Source: Alloyangia pacifica
Lineage (GTDB): Bacteria; Pseudomonadota; Alphaproteobacteria; Rhodobacterales; Rhodobacteraceae
Assembly: GCF_020524285.1 (NCBI RefSeq)
Contig: NZ_JAIVKX010000013.1
Coordinates: 1-64,000, forward strand
Direction of reading: 5' to 3'
DNA: 64,000 bases
Position numbers and translations under genes: made by a program
In this document: piece by piece, positions 1 to 8,163 of the stretch
Position numbering within the stretch: the first letter of the stretch is position 1
How the letters are laid out: every line of letters begins with the position of its first letter
Notes under the pieces: model-generated
The model's database searches: none
Seen by the model: only the letters and a program-made list of their open reading frames with translations
Told to the model about the DNA's origin: nothing

Positions 1-2
1 AA

Positions 3-113
3 CGCCTCATGGCCCGGGATTTCGACCGTCAGCTTGCGGAAGTCCAAGTCCGTATCGCCGTCATGAACGGTCACACCGCGCTCGGCATACCCGTTACTGT
101 GGCCGTGGGATAA
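3..113 (+). CDS. IS5-type transposase, C-terminal fragment (runs off the left edge)
   Basis: An open frame enters from the left edge and ends at TAA 111-113, giving 36 residues. It starts RLMARDFDRQ, continues AEVQVRIAVMNG, and ends in a short Gly/Val-rich tail. An Arg-x-Met-Ala-Arg-Asp-x-Asp-Arg-Gln ending followed by a hydrophobic 'VRIAV.N...ALGIP' segment is, from memory, typical of the C-terminus of IS5/IS1182-like DDE transposases in Rhodobacteraceae. The catalytic residues are outside the window. Whether the complete gene is intact is unknown. Confidence 0.6.
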   Translation, partial: RLMARDFDRQLAEVQVRIAVMNGHTALGIPVTVAVG

Positions 114-147
114 GTCCGTTTGGGGAAAGGGAGAGCCTGATCATCAG

Positions 148-167
148 CCGATTTGTGCAACAGAGTC
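148..167. repeat. Terminal inverted repeat of the IS5-type element
   Basis: The sequence ccgatttgtgcaacagagtc ends the IS5-type element. Its partner at the other end is outside the window. The exact last base (166 or 167) cannot be fixed without the other end. Confidence 0.6.
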
Positions 168-355
168 ATGCGACCGTCGAACCGCCGGAACTCGTAATTG
201 AATCCTCCCTGCCCATAACTGCAACGCGCCCTGAGGCAGAGGTGACTGATTTGCGGGCGTATAACCTCACGGAATATTTGCCGAAGGTTTTCGATTTTGA
301 CGACATAGGGGTGCGTTCCCATAGTCGGCCGCATCAAAACAACAGGGAAACGATC

Positions 356-1771
356 ATGACTGGAAACGCAGTGACAAATCTGAGGCGCATGCTGGGGCTG
401 GCCGTGGCTGCCGGGCTGTCGATGACCAGTGCCGTCGCGATCGCCGCGACGCTGAATGTCGGCATCAACATGGATGCGACGAACCTCGATCCGCACCGGG
501 CTACGGCGACCACCGACGTTGCGCTGGCGGGCTGGATGTTCAACGGTCTGGTACGGTTCGCTCCGGGCAGTGCCGACCCGGCCTCAATCGAGCCGGACCT
601 AGCGACCAGCTGGGAAACTTCCGAAGACGGGCTGACTTGGACGTTCCACCTGCGTGATGGTGTCGAATTCCAGCGGGGCTACGGCCCATTGACCGCCGAT
701 GACGTCGTCTATTCCCTAGAGCGAGCGGCCGATCCGGAGCGGTCGTCCTTCGCGAATGATTACGCCGCCTTCGAAAGCGTCGAGGCAGTTGATGCGAAAA
801 CCGTTCAGATCAAGCTCAGCGCGCCGGTTCCGGGCTTCCTTGGCCTGGTTGCCAACTACCACGGCGGCATGATCGTCAGCCGCAAGGCCGCCGAGGAAAA
901 GGGCGATGCCTTCAACGGTGATCCCGTCGGCACCGGCCCGTTCGAGTTCGAAGAGGCCGTGACCCAGCAGCACGTCGATCTGGTGGCGAACCCCGATTAC
1001 TATCGTGGCGCCCCCAAGCTGGACGGTATCCGCCTCCAGATCATCCCGTCCGACTCCAGCCGCGAACTGGCGCTGATGTCGGGCGAGCTGGACCTGATCT
1101 ACGGCAAGCGGGAGCAGCGTTGGGTCGATCAGGTGAGCCGCAACCAGGACATGATCGTCGACACCTTCGCGCCCGGCGAATACCGCACCCTTTACCTGAA
1201 CGAGGCCCATGCGCCGCTGGACAACATCAAGGTCCGCGAAGCCGTGGCCCATGCCGTCAATGTGGACGAGATTTCGGCCTTCGTAGGCGAGGGTGTCGGT
1301 CCGCGCGGCTGTTCTGCCGTGCCGTCGGGCTACCTGGGCGAGAACTGCGATGCGGGCACCTACAGCTATGACCCGGAGCTGTCGAAATCCCTGCTGGCAG
1401 AGGCAGGCTTCCCCGACGGGATCACGCTGACGGCGGTCGTTTCCTCCAGCTCGTCCCAGCAGCCGATCATGGAAGTGATCCAGGCGCAGCTGGGCCAGGC
1501 CGGCATCAAGATGGAAATGAACGTCGTCGACCACCCGACCTATCATCAGCAGATCCGCCAGGACCTGAGCGACATGGTCTTCTACGGCGCCGCGCGCTTC
1601 CCTGTGGCCGACAGCTACCTCAGCCAGTTCTACCATTCCAAGGCGATCGTCGGGACGCCGACGGCGGTGACGAATTTCTCGCACTGCGCTGTGGCGGACC
1701 AGCAGATCGACGCCGCCCGCGCCGAGGCGGACCCGGAAATGCAGATGCAGCTCTGGGCCGAGGTGAGCTGA
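356..1771 (+). pseudogene. Family 5 (DppA/OppA-type) ABC transporter substrate-binding protein, 3' end removed by IS
   Basis: This is the periplasmic binding component of a peptide/nickel-type ABC importer. The start ATG at 356 is preceded by cagggaaac and gives a signal peptide that ends near AVAIAA. The family 5 pattern follows: 'NMDATNLDPHRA', 'PDLATSWETSEDGLTWTFHLRDGV', and 'DPVGTGPFEFEE'. An in-frame extension to 155 lacks a signal peptide and overlaps the IS end, so it was not used. The frame stops after 471 residues; family members usually have about 500-540. Native sequence ends at 1763, and the last two residues and the stop come from the IS3 element. No permease or ATPase genes follow. 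The protein probably lacks its last 40-60 residues. Confidence 0.8.
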
Positions 1772-1789
1772 CCCCATCGAGTGGTCCGG
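1764..1789. repeat. IS3-family inverted repeat, orfB-side end
   Basis: TGAGCTGACCCC followed by a GAGTGGTCCGG block matches the opposite IS end (TGAGCCAGCCCC then GAAGTGGTTC) with a few mismatches and one gap. The TGA trinucleotide at 1769-1771 inside this repeat supplies the premature stop of the upstream binding-protein gene. Confidence 0.65.
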
Positions 1790-1797
1790 GTTAAATG

Positions 1798-2622
1798 CTA
1801 ATGCATGGTCGGCCTTCGATCTATAGGGATGAAGGCCTCTGGCGTCGGCGCCCGATATCCGAGAGCGCTATGCGGCCGGTCCATGTTGTAGTGTTTTCGC
1901 CATCTTTCGATGAGGATTTGCGCCTCCCTCAACGAGTAGAAGACCTCGCCATTTAGTAGCTCATCCCGGAAGCGCGCATTGAAGCTCTCGCAATAGCCGT
2001 TCTCCCAGGGTGACCCCGGCTCGATGTAGGCAGTCTTCGCGCCCACCAGCTCGATCCAGTCGCGGACCTTCTGCGCGATGAACTCCGGGCCGTTGTCGGA
2101 CCTGATGAACCGCGGCGGGCCGCGCTGGATGAAGAGATCGGTCAGAGCGTCCAGGACATCGGTGGAGTTCAGTCGCCTGTCGACACGGATCATTAACGCC
2201 TCCCGCGTATATTCATCGAGGATGTTGAGTGTCCGGTAGGCCCGGCCGTCGCTGGTCCGGTCCTGCACGAAGTCGTAGGACCAGACGTGGTTGGGATGTT
2301 CAGGCTTCAGCCGCACGCAGGAGCCATCGTTCAGCCAGAGGCGGCCGCGTTTCTTCTGCTTGTGCGGGACCTTGAGCCCTTCGCGCCGCCAAATGCGCGC
2401 CACCCGCTTGTGGTTCACCTGCCAGCCCTCCCGGCGCAGCAGCACGGCGACCCGGCGGTAGCCGTAGCGGCCATACTCCCGGGCCAGCTCGATGACGTCG
2501 GCGGTCAGCCGCGCCTCGTCTTCCCGGCCCTGTGGTGGCTTGCGTTGCGTGGAGCGGTGCTGGCCAAGCACCCGGCAGGCCCGGCGTTCGGAGATGCCGA
2601 GTGTCTGGCACACATGCTCCAC
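1798..2622 (-). CDS. IS3-family transposase orfB (DDE integrase domain)
   Basis: OrfB (274 aa from a GTG at 2622) carries the catalytic rve integrase core. The DDE triad is visible as 'YDFVQD' (first Asp), 'RSDNGPEF' (second Asp) and 'ENGYCESFNARFRDEL' (Glu). An N-terminal HTH_21-like region ('REYGRYGYRRVAVLLRREG') precedes it. The C-terminal 'HSALGYRAPTPEAF' is typical of the family. It lies in the -1 frame relative to orfA, and an open stretch (LLSPSRRREC) upstream of the GTG links it to the end of orfA, so it is probably made as an OrfAB frameshift fusion. No disabling mutation is visible. Confidence 0.9.
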   Translation of the reverse strand: MEHVCQTLGISERRACRVLGQHRSTQRKPPQGREDEARLTADVIELAREYGRYGYRRVAVLLRREGWQVNHKRVARIWRREGLKVPHKQKKRGRLWLNDGSCVRLKPEHPNHVWSYDFVQDRTSDGRAYRTLNILDEYTREALMIRVDRRLNSTDVLDALTDLFIQRGPPRFIRSDNGPEFIAQKVRDWIELVGAKTAYIEPGSPWENGYCESFNARFRDELLNGEVFYSLREAQILIERWRKHYNMDRPHSALGYRAPTPEAFIPIDRRPTMH

Positions 2623-2645
2623 GCACTCGCGGCGGCGCGAAGGGC

Positions 2646-2924
2646 TTAGAAGTTTCCCTGAGCAGCCTCGGTCAAGATCAGCTTCTCGAGCGTCAGGTCA
2701 GATACCGCCCGCCGCAGCCTCAGGTTCTCCTTCTCGAGGTCCTTGAGCCGCGACACCTGTGCCCGGTTCATCCCGCCATACTGCTTCCGCCAGCGGTAGA
2801 ACGTGTGCTGCGATATCCCGATCTGGCGCACCGCATCGGCCATCGACAGGCCTTGGCCGTGCAAAACCTCGACCTGACGCAGCTTGGTGACAATGTCTTC
2901 CGGCTTCTCTCGCTTTCCAGCCAT
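2646..2924 (-). CDS. IS3-family transposase orfA (HTH_Tnp_1)
   Basis: OrfA is a 92-residue DNA-binding protein. It has an N-terminal helix-turn-helix ('PEDIVTKLRQVEVLHGQG', 'VRQIGISQHTFYRWRKQYGG') followed by a leucine-zipper-like coiled coil ('LKDLEKENLRLRRAVSDLTL'). It starts at ATG 2924 behind a strong ribosome binding site (aggaggac on the minus strand). It ends in 'AAQGNF' at TAA, where orfB overlaps in the -1 frame. It binds the IS ends and is the N-terminal half of the OrfAB transposase. Confidence 0.9.
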   Translation of the reverse strand: MAGKREKPEDIVTKLRQVEVLHGQGLSMADAVRQIGISQHTFYRWRKQYGGMNRAQVSRLKDLEKENLRLRRAVSDLTLEKLILTEAAQGNF

Positions 2925-2972
2925 TCCGTAGTCCTCCTGTCCGCCGAAATCCTATCGGATTTCACGCTTCGT

Positions 2973-3001
2973 GGGTGAACCACTTCAAAGGGGCTGGCTC
3001 A
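2973..3001. repeat. IS3-family inverted repeat, orfA-side end
   Basis: On the minus strand this end reads TGAGCCAGCCCC followed by a GAAGTGGTTCACCC block. It pairs imperfectly with the end at 1764. The base after it (3002) re-enters coding sequence of a different gene in frame. Confidence 0.65.
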
Positions 3002-3893
3002 GATCGTCGGCCCGATGGTCAAGGACGCGGGCTTTGATCTGACCGTCGCGCCGTCGCTGGCGCAGGACCAGATCGCCCGCCTGATGGCCAGCCCCGGCCA
3101 GCCGCCTTATGACGCGCTGCTCGTCTCGCCGGGCCAGAGCGACATCCTGATCCAGGAAGGGCTGATCGAGAAGATCGACCCCACGCGCCTGAAGAACTGG
3201 GACAAGCTGAGCCCTGCCGCGCAGAACGCGTGGGGGCCCTATGTAACGATCGAGGTCAACGGCATCGCCTACAACCCCGAGGTGGTCGACAAGCCCGCGG
3301 GCTACAAGGCGCTCTTCGAGGACCCGCAGTGCGAAGGCAACCTTGCGCTCATCGGCTTCGGCTCGAACACCGCGACCATGGCCTATACAGAGATCAACAA
3401 GGCCTACGGCGGCACCTATGACAACATGCAGCCGGTCTTCGATCTGCTCGAGGCCTACCTGCCGAAGATCGGCGCCATCGCGACCTCGGGCTCGAACCAG
3501 ATGACCATGTACCAGCAGGGCGAGATCGCCGTGTTCATGGCCTCGACCGGCAACGTCGCCAAGCTGCGCGAACTGGGCATGCCCTGCGAGTTCGCCCATC
3601 CCGAAACCGGCTCGCCCTCGGTGCCCGTCGCGATCCATCTGGTGAAAGGCGCGTCCAACCCCGATGGCGTCTACGCCTATATGGATGCCGCCATCGACGC
3701 CGCCGCGCAGACCCAGCTGGCCGAGCCGCCGACCGCGATGATCCCGACCAACGTGGATGTGCCGTATTCCGAGGTCGTCTCGCAGTTCGTCACCCCCGAG
3801 CAGGTGGCAAACGCCGTCTACCCGGACTGGCAGGCGATCAACAAGCACCGCGCGGAGTGGACGGAAACCTTCGACCGCCTCGTCGTCCGCTGA
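3002..3893 (+). pseudogene. Polyamine-type (PotD-like) ABC substrate-binding protein, 5' end lost to the IS junction
   Basis: The reading frame is open straight through the IS boundary (codons from 3000: Q-I-V-G-P, then Met at 3015) and ends at TGA 3891-3893. About 297 residues remain, resembling class 6 extracellular solute-binding proteins of the spermidine/putrescine type. Examples are 'PYDALLVSPGQSDILIQEGL', 'GIAYNPEVV', 'MTMYQQGEIAVFM', and a C-terminal 'YPDWQAINKHRAEWTETFDR'. The signal peptide and roughly the first 40-60 residues are missing. Without export signal or promoter it is almost certainly non-functional. It sits 14 bp before two matching permease genes. Confidence 0.8.
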
Positions 3894-3907
3894 TCGGGAG
3901 AGCCGCG

Positions 3908-4738
3908 ATGATCCGCAAAGAAACCTTACTGTCGTGGCCCATGATCGCTTTCATGGTGCTGTTCTTCATCTCGCCACTGCTGCTGCTCGCCGGCATCAGC
4001 CTGCGCGGGGAGGATGGAAGTTGGGGCCTTGGGAACTTCGCGGCCTTCCTTTCCGACCCCTTCGCGCGCGGCGTGCTCACCGGCACGCTGGCGCTGGGGG
4101 CGAAGGTGACCTGCTTCGTCTCGCTGGCGGCGCTGCCGCTGGTGATGCTCTACTGGCACGCGGGGAAACGTCTCCGCGGGCTGATCCTGATCTGCACGCT
4201 GCTGCCGATGCTGACCGCCAACGTGGTGCGCACCTTCGCCTGGGTCGTGCTGCTGGGGCGCAACGGACCGATCAGCCAGACGCTGCTCGGGCTCGGCCTC
4301 ACCGAGCGCCCGTTCTCGTTGCTCTTCTCCGAGACCGGGCTGATCATCGCGCTGGTGCAGATCGAACTGCCGCTGCTGCTGCTGCCGGTCTTTGCCGTGC
4401 TCAACCGCGCCGACCGCAAGACTCTGGAGGCTGCCGAGGTACTGGGCGCAGGACGCTGGCGTGCCTGGTTCTCGGCGATCTTCCCGCAGATCATCCCCGC
4501 CGTGCTGGCGGGCTGGGTGCTGGTCTTCGCCTCCGCCACCACCTCTTACGTGACGCAGAGCGTCATCGGCGGCGCGCGGCTGATCTATCTTCCGCAATTT
4601 GTCTACCGCGAGGTCGGTGTACTCTTCCAATGGCCAATGGCCGCCGCGATCTCGATCCTTCTTCTGGCGTCCACCGGCGTCATCATGCTGGGCCTCACCA
4701 TGCTCGCCCGTCACGAAAGGCTCCAAGGTCATGCTTGA
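3908..4738 (+). CDS. ABC transporter permease, PotB/ModB-like
   Basis: This is an inner-membrane permease of 276 aa with about six hydrophobic segments. The first is residues 10-30 ('MIAFMVLFFISPLLLLAGI'). The EAA-type loop 'EAAEVLGAGRWRAWFSAIFP' sits around residue 178. ATG 3908 was chosen because it follows cgggagagcc and starts 'MIRKETLL'; an upstream in-frame start overlaps the previous gene. It is partnered with the next permease (ATG overlaps this stop) and with the truncated binding protein before it. No ATP-binding subunit is present in this fragment, so transport would need an ATPase from elsewhere. Confidence 0.85.
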   Translation: MIRKETLLSWPMIAFMVLFFISPLLLLAGISLRGEDGSWGLGNFAAFLSDPFARGVLTGTLALGAKVTCFVSLAALPLVMLYWHAGKRLRGLILICTLLPMLTANVVRTFAWVVLLGRNGPISQTLLGLGLTERPFSLLFSETGLIIALVQIELPLLLLPVFAVLNRADRKTLEAAEVLGAGRWRAWFSAIFPQIIPAVLAGWVLVFASATTSYVTQSVIGGARLIYLPQFVYREVGVLFQWPMAAAISILLLASTGVIMLGLTMLARHERLQGHA

Positions 4739-5546
4739 GACACGCTCGAAGATCTCCACCGCCCTCTACTGGGGCTTCGTCTGGGGCTGCGGCCTCGCGG
4801 TGCTGGCCTTCATGATCGGCCCGATCCTGCTGGCACTTCTGATGTCCTTCAACTCCGGCACCACGCTGCGCTTCCCGCCCGAGGGCTTCTCGCTGCGCTG
4901 GTACGAGATGCTGTTCGACCCGATCGCCTCGGAGCCGATCCACACCGCCGCCAAGAACTCGATCGAGGTGGCGCTCTCCACGGTCGCCGTGGTCACTCTG
5001 ATCACCGCCCCCGCCGCTTGGGCGCTGGCGCGCGCGCCGAAGCGCTTCGCCGGGTCGGTCGAGCCGGTGCTGCTGGCGCCGCTGGTGCTGCCCAGCCTCG
5101 TCTACGCGCTCGCCGCGCTGCTGGCGCTGAGCCTGCTCGGCCTCGGCCCGTCCTTCCTCGCGGTGCTGATCGGCCACGCGGCGGTCTTCGCGCCGCTGAT
5201 GTTCCGCACCGTGCTGGGCCTTGCGCAGCGCATGAACCCGGCGCTCGAGGAAGCCTCGGCCACGCTCGGCGCCAGCCGCGCCCGCACCTTCCTGCGCATC
5301 AGCCTGCCGGGCATTCTTCCCGGTATCTTCGCAGGCGCCTTCCTCGTCTTCATGCAGTCGATCGACAACGTGTCGGTGACGCTCTTCCTCGGCGATCCGG
5401 GTCGGACCATGCTGCCGCTGCGCCTCTTCGCCATGCTCGAGGAAAGTCTCGACGGACGGGTTGCCGCGGTCTCCGGCGTGCTGATCCTCGCCGCGGCCCT
5501 GCTGCTGGTCACCCTGCAACGCTTCGGCGGGCGCGATGCCCGCTGA
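4731..5546 (+). CDS. ABC transporter permease, PotC-like
   Basis: This second permease subunit (271 aa) starts at ATG 4731, overlapping the preceding stop by 8 bp. That implies translational coupling. Hydrophobic segments begin at about residues 12-34. The cytoplasmic EAA loop reads 'EASATLGASRARTFLRISLPG' near residue 180, the docking site for the ATPase subunit. Proteins of this class pair with a PotB-type permease to import polyamines or related small cations; the substrate here is not deducible. The operon continues into an M24-fold protein 31 bp downstream. Confidence 0.85.
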   Translation: MLETRSKISTALYWGFVWGCGLAVLAFMIGPILLALLMSFNSGTTLRFPPEGFSLRWYEMLFDPIASEPIHTAAKNSIEVALSTVAVVTLITAPAAWALARAPKRFAGSVEPVLLAPLVLPSLVYALAALLALSLLGLGPSFLAVLIGHAAVFAPLMFRTVLGLAQRMNPALEEASATLGASRARTFLRISLPGILPGIFAGAFLVFMQSIDNVSVTLFLGDPGRTMLPLRLFAMLEESLDGRVAAVSGVLILAAALLLVTLQRFGGRDAR

Positions 5547-5577
5547 CCCCGAACCCCCTCACGGAAAGGACCTTCCC

Positions 5578-6987
5578 ATGAACGCGCACAGCTCCGGCGC
5601 CCGGCCGTCCGTCGAAAGCCTGCTCGGCGATTTCGCGCCTGACTTCGACTTCACCCCCGCGATGCCGATCCCGGCGGAGGAATACGCCGAGCGGATGCGC
5701 AAGCTGAAGCGCGAGGCGGTCTCTGCCGGGCTCGACGCGGTGGTCGTGCATTGTGACAGCGTCGGCTGGTTCCACGCGGCGCATGCCTACCTGCGCTACC
5801 TCTGCGACTGGATGCGCGAGGGGGTGCTCATTGTGCCGATGGATGAGGACAAGGAGCCGGTGCTGCTGTCGTTCTTCACCCAGTCGGTGATCCTGCCGCC
5901 GGGCGGCGAGCCGGTGGGCGTGGACCGCATCTTGCAGATCGGCGCCGTGGGCCGCGAATACGCCGACATCCCCGGCGACTCGGGTGCCAAGACGATGCAG
6001 GCGCTGGTTGGTATCCTGGGTGAGCTGAAGGCCGACAATATCGGCTTCATTGGCGACAAGCGCTCGGCCGGGTTCCGCGCCGCGCTGGTGCCCGAGATGC
6101 CCAAGGCGAAATTCTCCGACCAGCACGGCATTCTCGACCGCATGCAGCGCAACCGCACGCCTGCCGAGATTGCTCAGTTCCGCACCGCCGCGCAGCTGAT
6201 CAGCATCGCGACGCAGGCGGCCTATCATGTCGCCCGCCCCGGCGTGACCGACTATGAGATCTACGCGGCCTTCACCCTTGCTCAGATGGCCCGTGGCGGC
6301 GAGACCGGCGACGGCTACCAAATCGGCGCCAACGAATGGGGCACGCATTGCGGCAAGCCCTACGGCCACGTCATGCGCAAGGGCGACCTCGCCAACCTCT
6401 ACGTGTCGAACGTCACCTACCAGGGCTACACCGCCCAGGCCGCGCGCATGTTCGCCTTGGGCGAGTTGACCGACCGGCAGGAGCTGGTGCTGGACGCCTG
6501 CACCCGCGGTGTGCAGGCCGCCGAGAAGTTGATTCGCCCCGGCACGTTGATCCGCGACCTGAACAACGCCGCTTTTGGCAGCTACATCGAGGCCGGTCTG
6601 CTGAAAGACGCAGAGGCGCGCACCATGCCCTACAACTGGCGCACCGCCGACGATGGCGGCCCGCGCGAAATTCCGCGCCAGTACGTCCCCGACGCCGACT
6701 ACGAGGCGCAGGGCCGCAAGTTGATGCATGTCTACCCGGCAACCTTCGGCCCGCATAACCCCAACCTCGGCCATTCGGTCGGCATGGCGGGCGGGCAGAA
6801 CGCCTTCAACATCTCCTCGCACAATTATGACAGGCTCGAGGAGGGCATGGTCTTCGTCCTGCACACGCAATGGCTCGAGCCCATGTCGGCGGGCTGCAAC
6901 ATCGGCGACATGTACGTTGTGACCGCCGACGGCTTCGAGAACCTCTCGCGCCACACGCCCCTCGAGACGCACCGGATCCCCGCATGA
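5578..6987 (+). CDS. M24-fold (creatinase/aminopeptidase P-like) protein lacking the usual metal ligands
   Basis: This 469-residue protein starts at ATG 5578 behind ggaaagga. Residues 1-190 resemble a creatinase-type N-domain, and 195-460 a pita-bread M24 domain ('TPAEIAQFRTAAQLISIATQA', 'GHSVGMAGG', 'LEEGMVFVLHTQW', 'MYVVTADGFENLS'). In M24 metallopeptidases the ligands are D, D, H, E, E. Here only the His (H399) is retained. The Asp positions read V276/S277 and Q287, and the Glu positions read H429 and G443. It is therefore probably a metal-independent hydrolase (creatinase is one precedent) or a non-catalytic relative. It sits between permease genes and a flavin reductase, with which its stop overlaps (ATGA). 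Substrate unknown. Confidence 0.75.
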   Translation: MNAHSSGARPSVESLLGDFAPDFDFTPAMPIPAEEYAERMRKLKREAVSAGLDAVVVHCDSVGWFHAAHAYLRYLCDWMREGVLIVPMDEDKEPVLLSFFTQSVILPPGGEPVGVDRILQIGAVGREYADIPGDSGAKTMQALVGILGELKADNIGFIGDKRSAGFRAALVPEMPKAKFSDQHGILDRMQRNRTPAEIAQFRTAAQLISIATQAAYHVARPGVTDYEIYAAFTLAQMARGGETGDGYQIGANEWGTHCGKPYGHVMRKGDLANLYVSNVTYQGYTAQAARMFALGELTDRQELVLDACTRGVQAAEKLIRPGTLIRDLNNAAFGSYIEAGLLKDAEARTMPYNWRTADDGGPREIPRQYVPDADYEAQGRKLMHVYPATFGPHNPNLGHSVGMAGGQNAFNISSHNYDRLEEGMVFVLHTQWLEPMSAGCNIGDMYVVTADGFENLSRHTPLETHRIPA

Positions 6988-7646
6988 AAGATCAGATCAT
7001 GACCAGCCACGCCTTCGACTTCGCCGAGCTGACGCCGAAGCAGCGCTACAAGCTGCTGATCGGTACGGTGATCCCGCGCCCCATCGCGCTGATCACCACC
7101 CTGTCGGAGGAGGGCACGCCCAACGCGGGCTCCTTCAGCTTCTTCAACATCCTCACCCATGATCCGGCGATCATGGCGGTGGGGATCGAGCACAAGCCCG
7201 ACGGCACCCCCAAGGACACGGCGGCAAACATCCTCGCCACAGGCGAGTTCACCGTCCACATCTCGGACCATGCGCTGGTCGATCAGATGGAGATCTGCTC
7301 GATCAAGTTCCCGGCGGATGTCGACGAGCTCGCCCTTGCGGGGCTCGAAACCGCACCCGGCGAGACGGTGCGCAGCCCGCGCATCCTCGCAGCCCCCGCC
7401 GCCTTCGAGTGCCATCTGGTGCAGACTGTCCCGGTCAGCCCCGCGCGCACCATCGTGCTCGGTGAGGTGAAGCGGATGTTCGTGCGCGAGACGCTGGTGG
7501 ACCCCGAAACCCACTACGTCGATCAGATCGGCATCGACGCCGTCGGGCGTCTTGGCGGGCACCTCTACGCGCGTCAGCTCGACCAGTTCGAGCGTGTGAC
7601 GCCGACCGTGGAGGAGTTCATGGAAGTCTCGGAGAAGGCGGGCTGA
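6984..7646 (+). CDS. Flavin reductase family protein (FMN-binding split barrel)
   Basis: The protein has 220 residues and an FMN-binding split-barrel fold. 'YKLLIGTVIPRPIALITTLSEEG' near residue 20 and 'NAGSFSFFNILTHDPAIMAVG' form the typical FMN-site strand-loop. 'DTAANILATGEFTVHI' and 'GEVKRMFVRE' follow. Such proteins reduce FMN with NAD(P)H for a partner monooxygenase or act as FMN-binding oxidoreductases. No monooxygenase gene is adjacent. ATG 6984 overlaps the stop of the M24 gene (ATGA); ATG 6999 is an alternative. It is the last gene of the truncated operon, followed by a hairpin at 7652. Confidence 0.85.
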   Translation: MKDQIMTSHAFDFAELTPKQRYKLLIGTVIPRPIALITTLSEEGTPNAGSFSFFNILTHDPAIMAVGIEHKPDGTPKDTAANILATGEFTVHISDHALVDQMEICSIKFPADVDELALAGLETAPGETVRSPRILAAPAAFECHLVQTVPVSPARTIVLGEVKRMFVRETLVDPETHYVDQIGIDAVGRLGGHLYARQLDQFERVTPTVEEFMEVSEKAG

Positions 7647-7651
7647 GGCTC

Positions 7652-7670
7652 GTTTCGGGAACACCGAAAC
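7652..7670 (+). terminator. Stem-loop just after the flavin reductase gene
   Basis: A 7-bp perfect stem (GTTTCGG / CCGAAAC) with a 5-base loop lies 5 bp after the stop codon. There is no T-run after it, so it may be a weak terminator or an mRNA 3'-end stabiliser. Confidence 0.35.
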
Positions 7671-8163
7671 CGATCACTTGGAGAACTGGGAAATGCCCGC
7701 AGCTTCGGCCCTTCCCGATCCGCCGGGCGCAGATGACCCCCGCTGAAGTGCTGGCCATCGGAAGGGCTCTGGCTCGGAAGCGCTAGAGCGCTTGAATTCG
7801 GGACGGCCAGCGGATGTCCTGCTGACAGCTGTGGGACCGCCGAAGGGGCTGAACGGCCGCCGGTTTGCACTGGCTGCCGCGGAGGGGCGGCCGAGACCAA
7901 GGCCGTCCCTGTCCTAGGATGCGATGAAGCCCGCGGCGCTTGGCGCCGACCTTTCGGCGGTGGGCATGGAAGCGGGCATGGAAATCGTGCATGAAGGCTC
8001 TGATCCCGACGTGTCGACCGAAGAGAGGGAGCGGTCTTGCCGGCGTCGGTGCATGACGTATTCTTCTGCCTGACGCAGCGATAGGCTACGTTCCCATTGC
8101 CGTTGACTTTATTTCCGCTAACTGGCTTATCTGCCGAATAATAATGAACTGGGGTTCCTGCAA
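7671..8163. other. Intergenic stretch without a recognisable gene
   Basis: About 490 bp separate the flavin reductase and the stressosome operon. No frame here looks like a real protein: the open frames are short, basic and Arg/Pro/Ser-rich in the way of GC-rich non-coding DNA. The last 70 bp turn AT-richer. They contain TTGACT at 8103-8108 and aataataatg near 8136-8145, which may belong to the stressosome promoter. No -10 box is well spaced from TTGACT, so the promoter is not defined. Confidence 0.4.

Larger units (their letters stand above)
1..167 (+). mobile_element. 3' end of an IS5-family-type insertion sequence
   Basis: The first 167 bases look like the right end of an IS5-type element. 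They hold the last codons of a transposase (stop at 111-113) followed by a short tail ending in ccgatttgtgcaacagagtc at 148-167. Read on the opposite strand this begins GACTCTGTTGCACAAA, which resembles the terminal inverted repeats of IS5-group elements common in alphaproteobacteria. The left part lies outside the window, so completeness and target duplication cannot be judged. The element ends 188 bp before the start codon of the next gene. Confidence 0.7.
1764..3001 (-). mobile_element. Complete IS3-family insertion sequence (about 1238 bp)
   Basis: The element carries overlapping-frame orfA and orfB on the minus strand. It is bounded by imperfect inverted repeats. The left outer end begins TGAGCTGACCCC at 1764, and the right end, read on the minus strand from 3001, begins TGAGCCAGCCCC; both continue into a shared GA(A)GTGGT block. 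The length fits IS3-family elements. The flanks (ccgagg before 1764, gatcgtcgg after 3001) are not a 3-5 bp target duplication, and they belong to two unrelated genes. That points to a deletion or recombination through the IS rather than simple insertion. Confidence 0.85.

Noticed and set aside
155-355. N-terminal extension of the first binding protein
   Set aside because: The extension precedes a complete signal peptide that starts at 356 behind a ribosome binding site, and its first bases lie in the IS5 terminal repeat.
1-3001. Composite transposon formed by the IS5-type end and the IS3 element
   Set aside because: The two elements belong to different families with unrelated ends, so they cannot mobilise the DNA between them as a unit.
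7671-8163. Open frame of about 200 codons on the minus strand in the gap before rsbR
   Set aside because: Pro/Ser/Arg-rich translation without domain, overlapping the end of the flavin reductase gene; no ribosome binding site.
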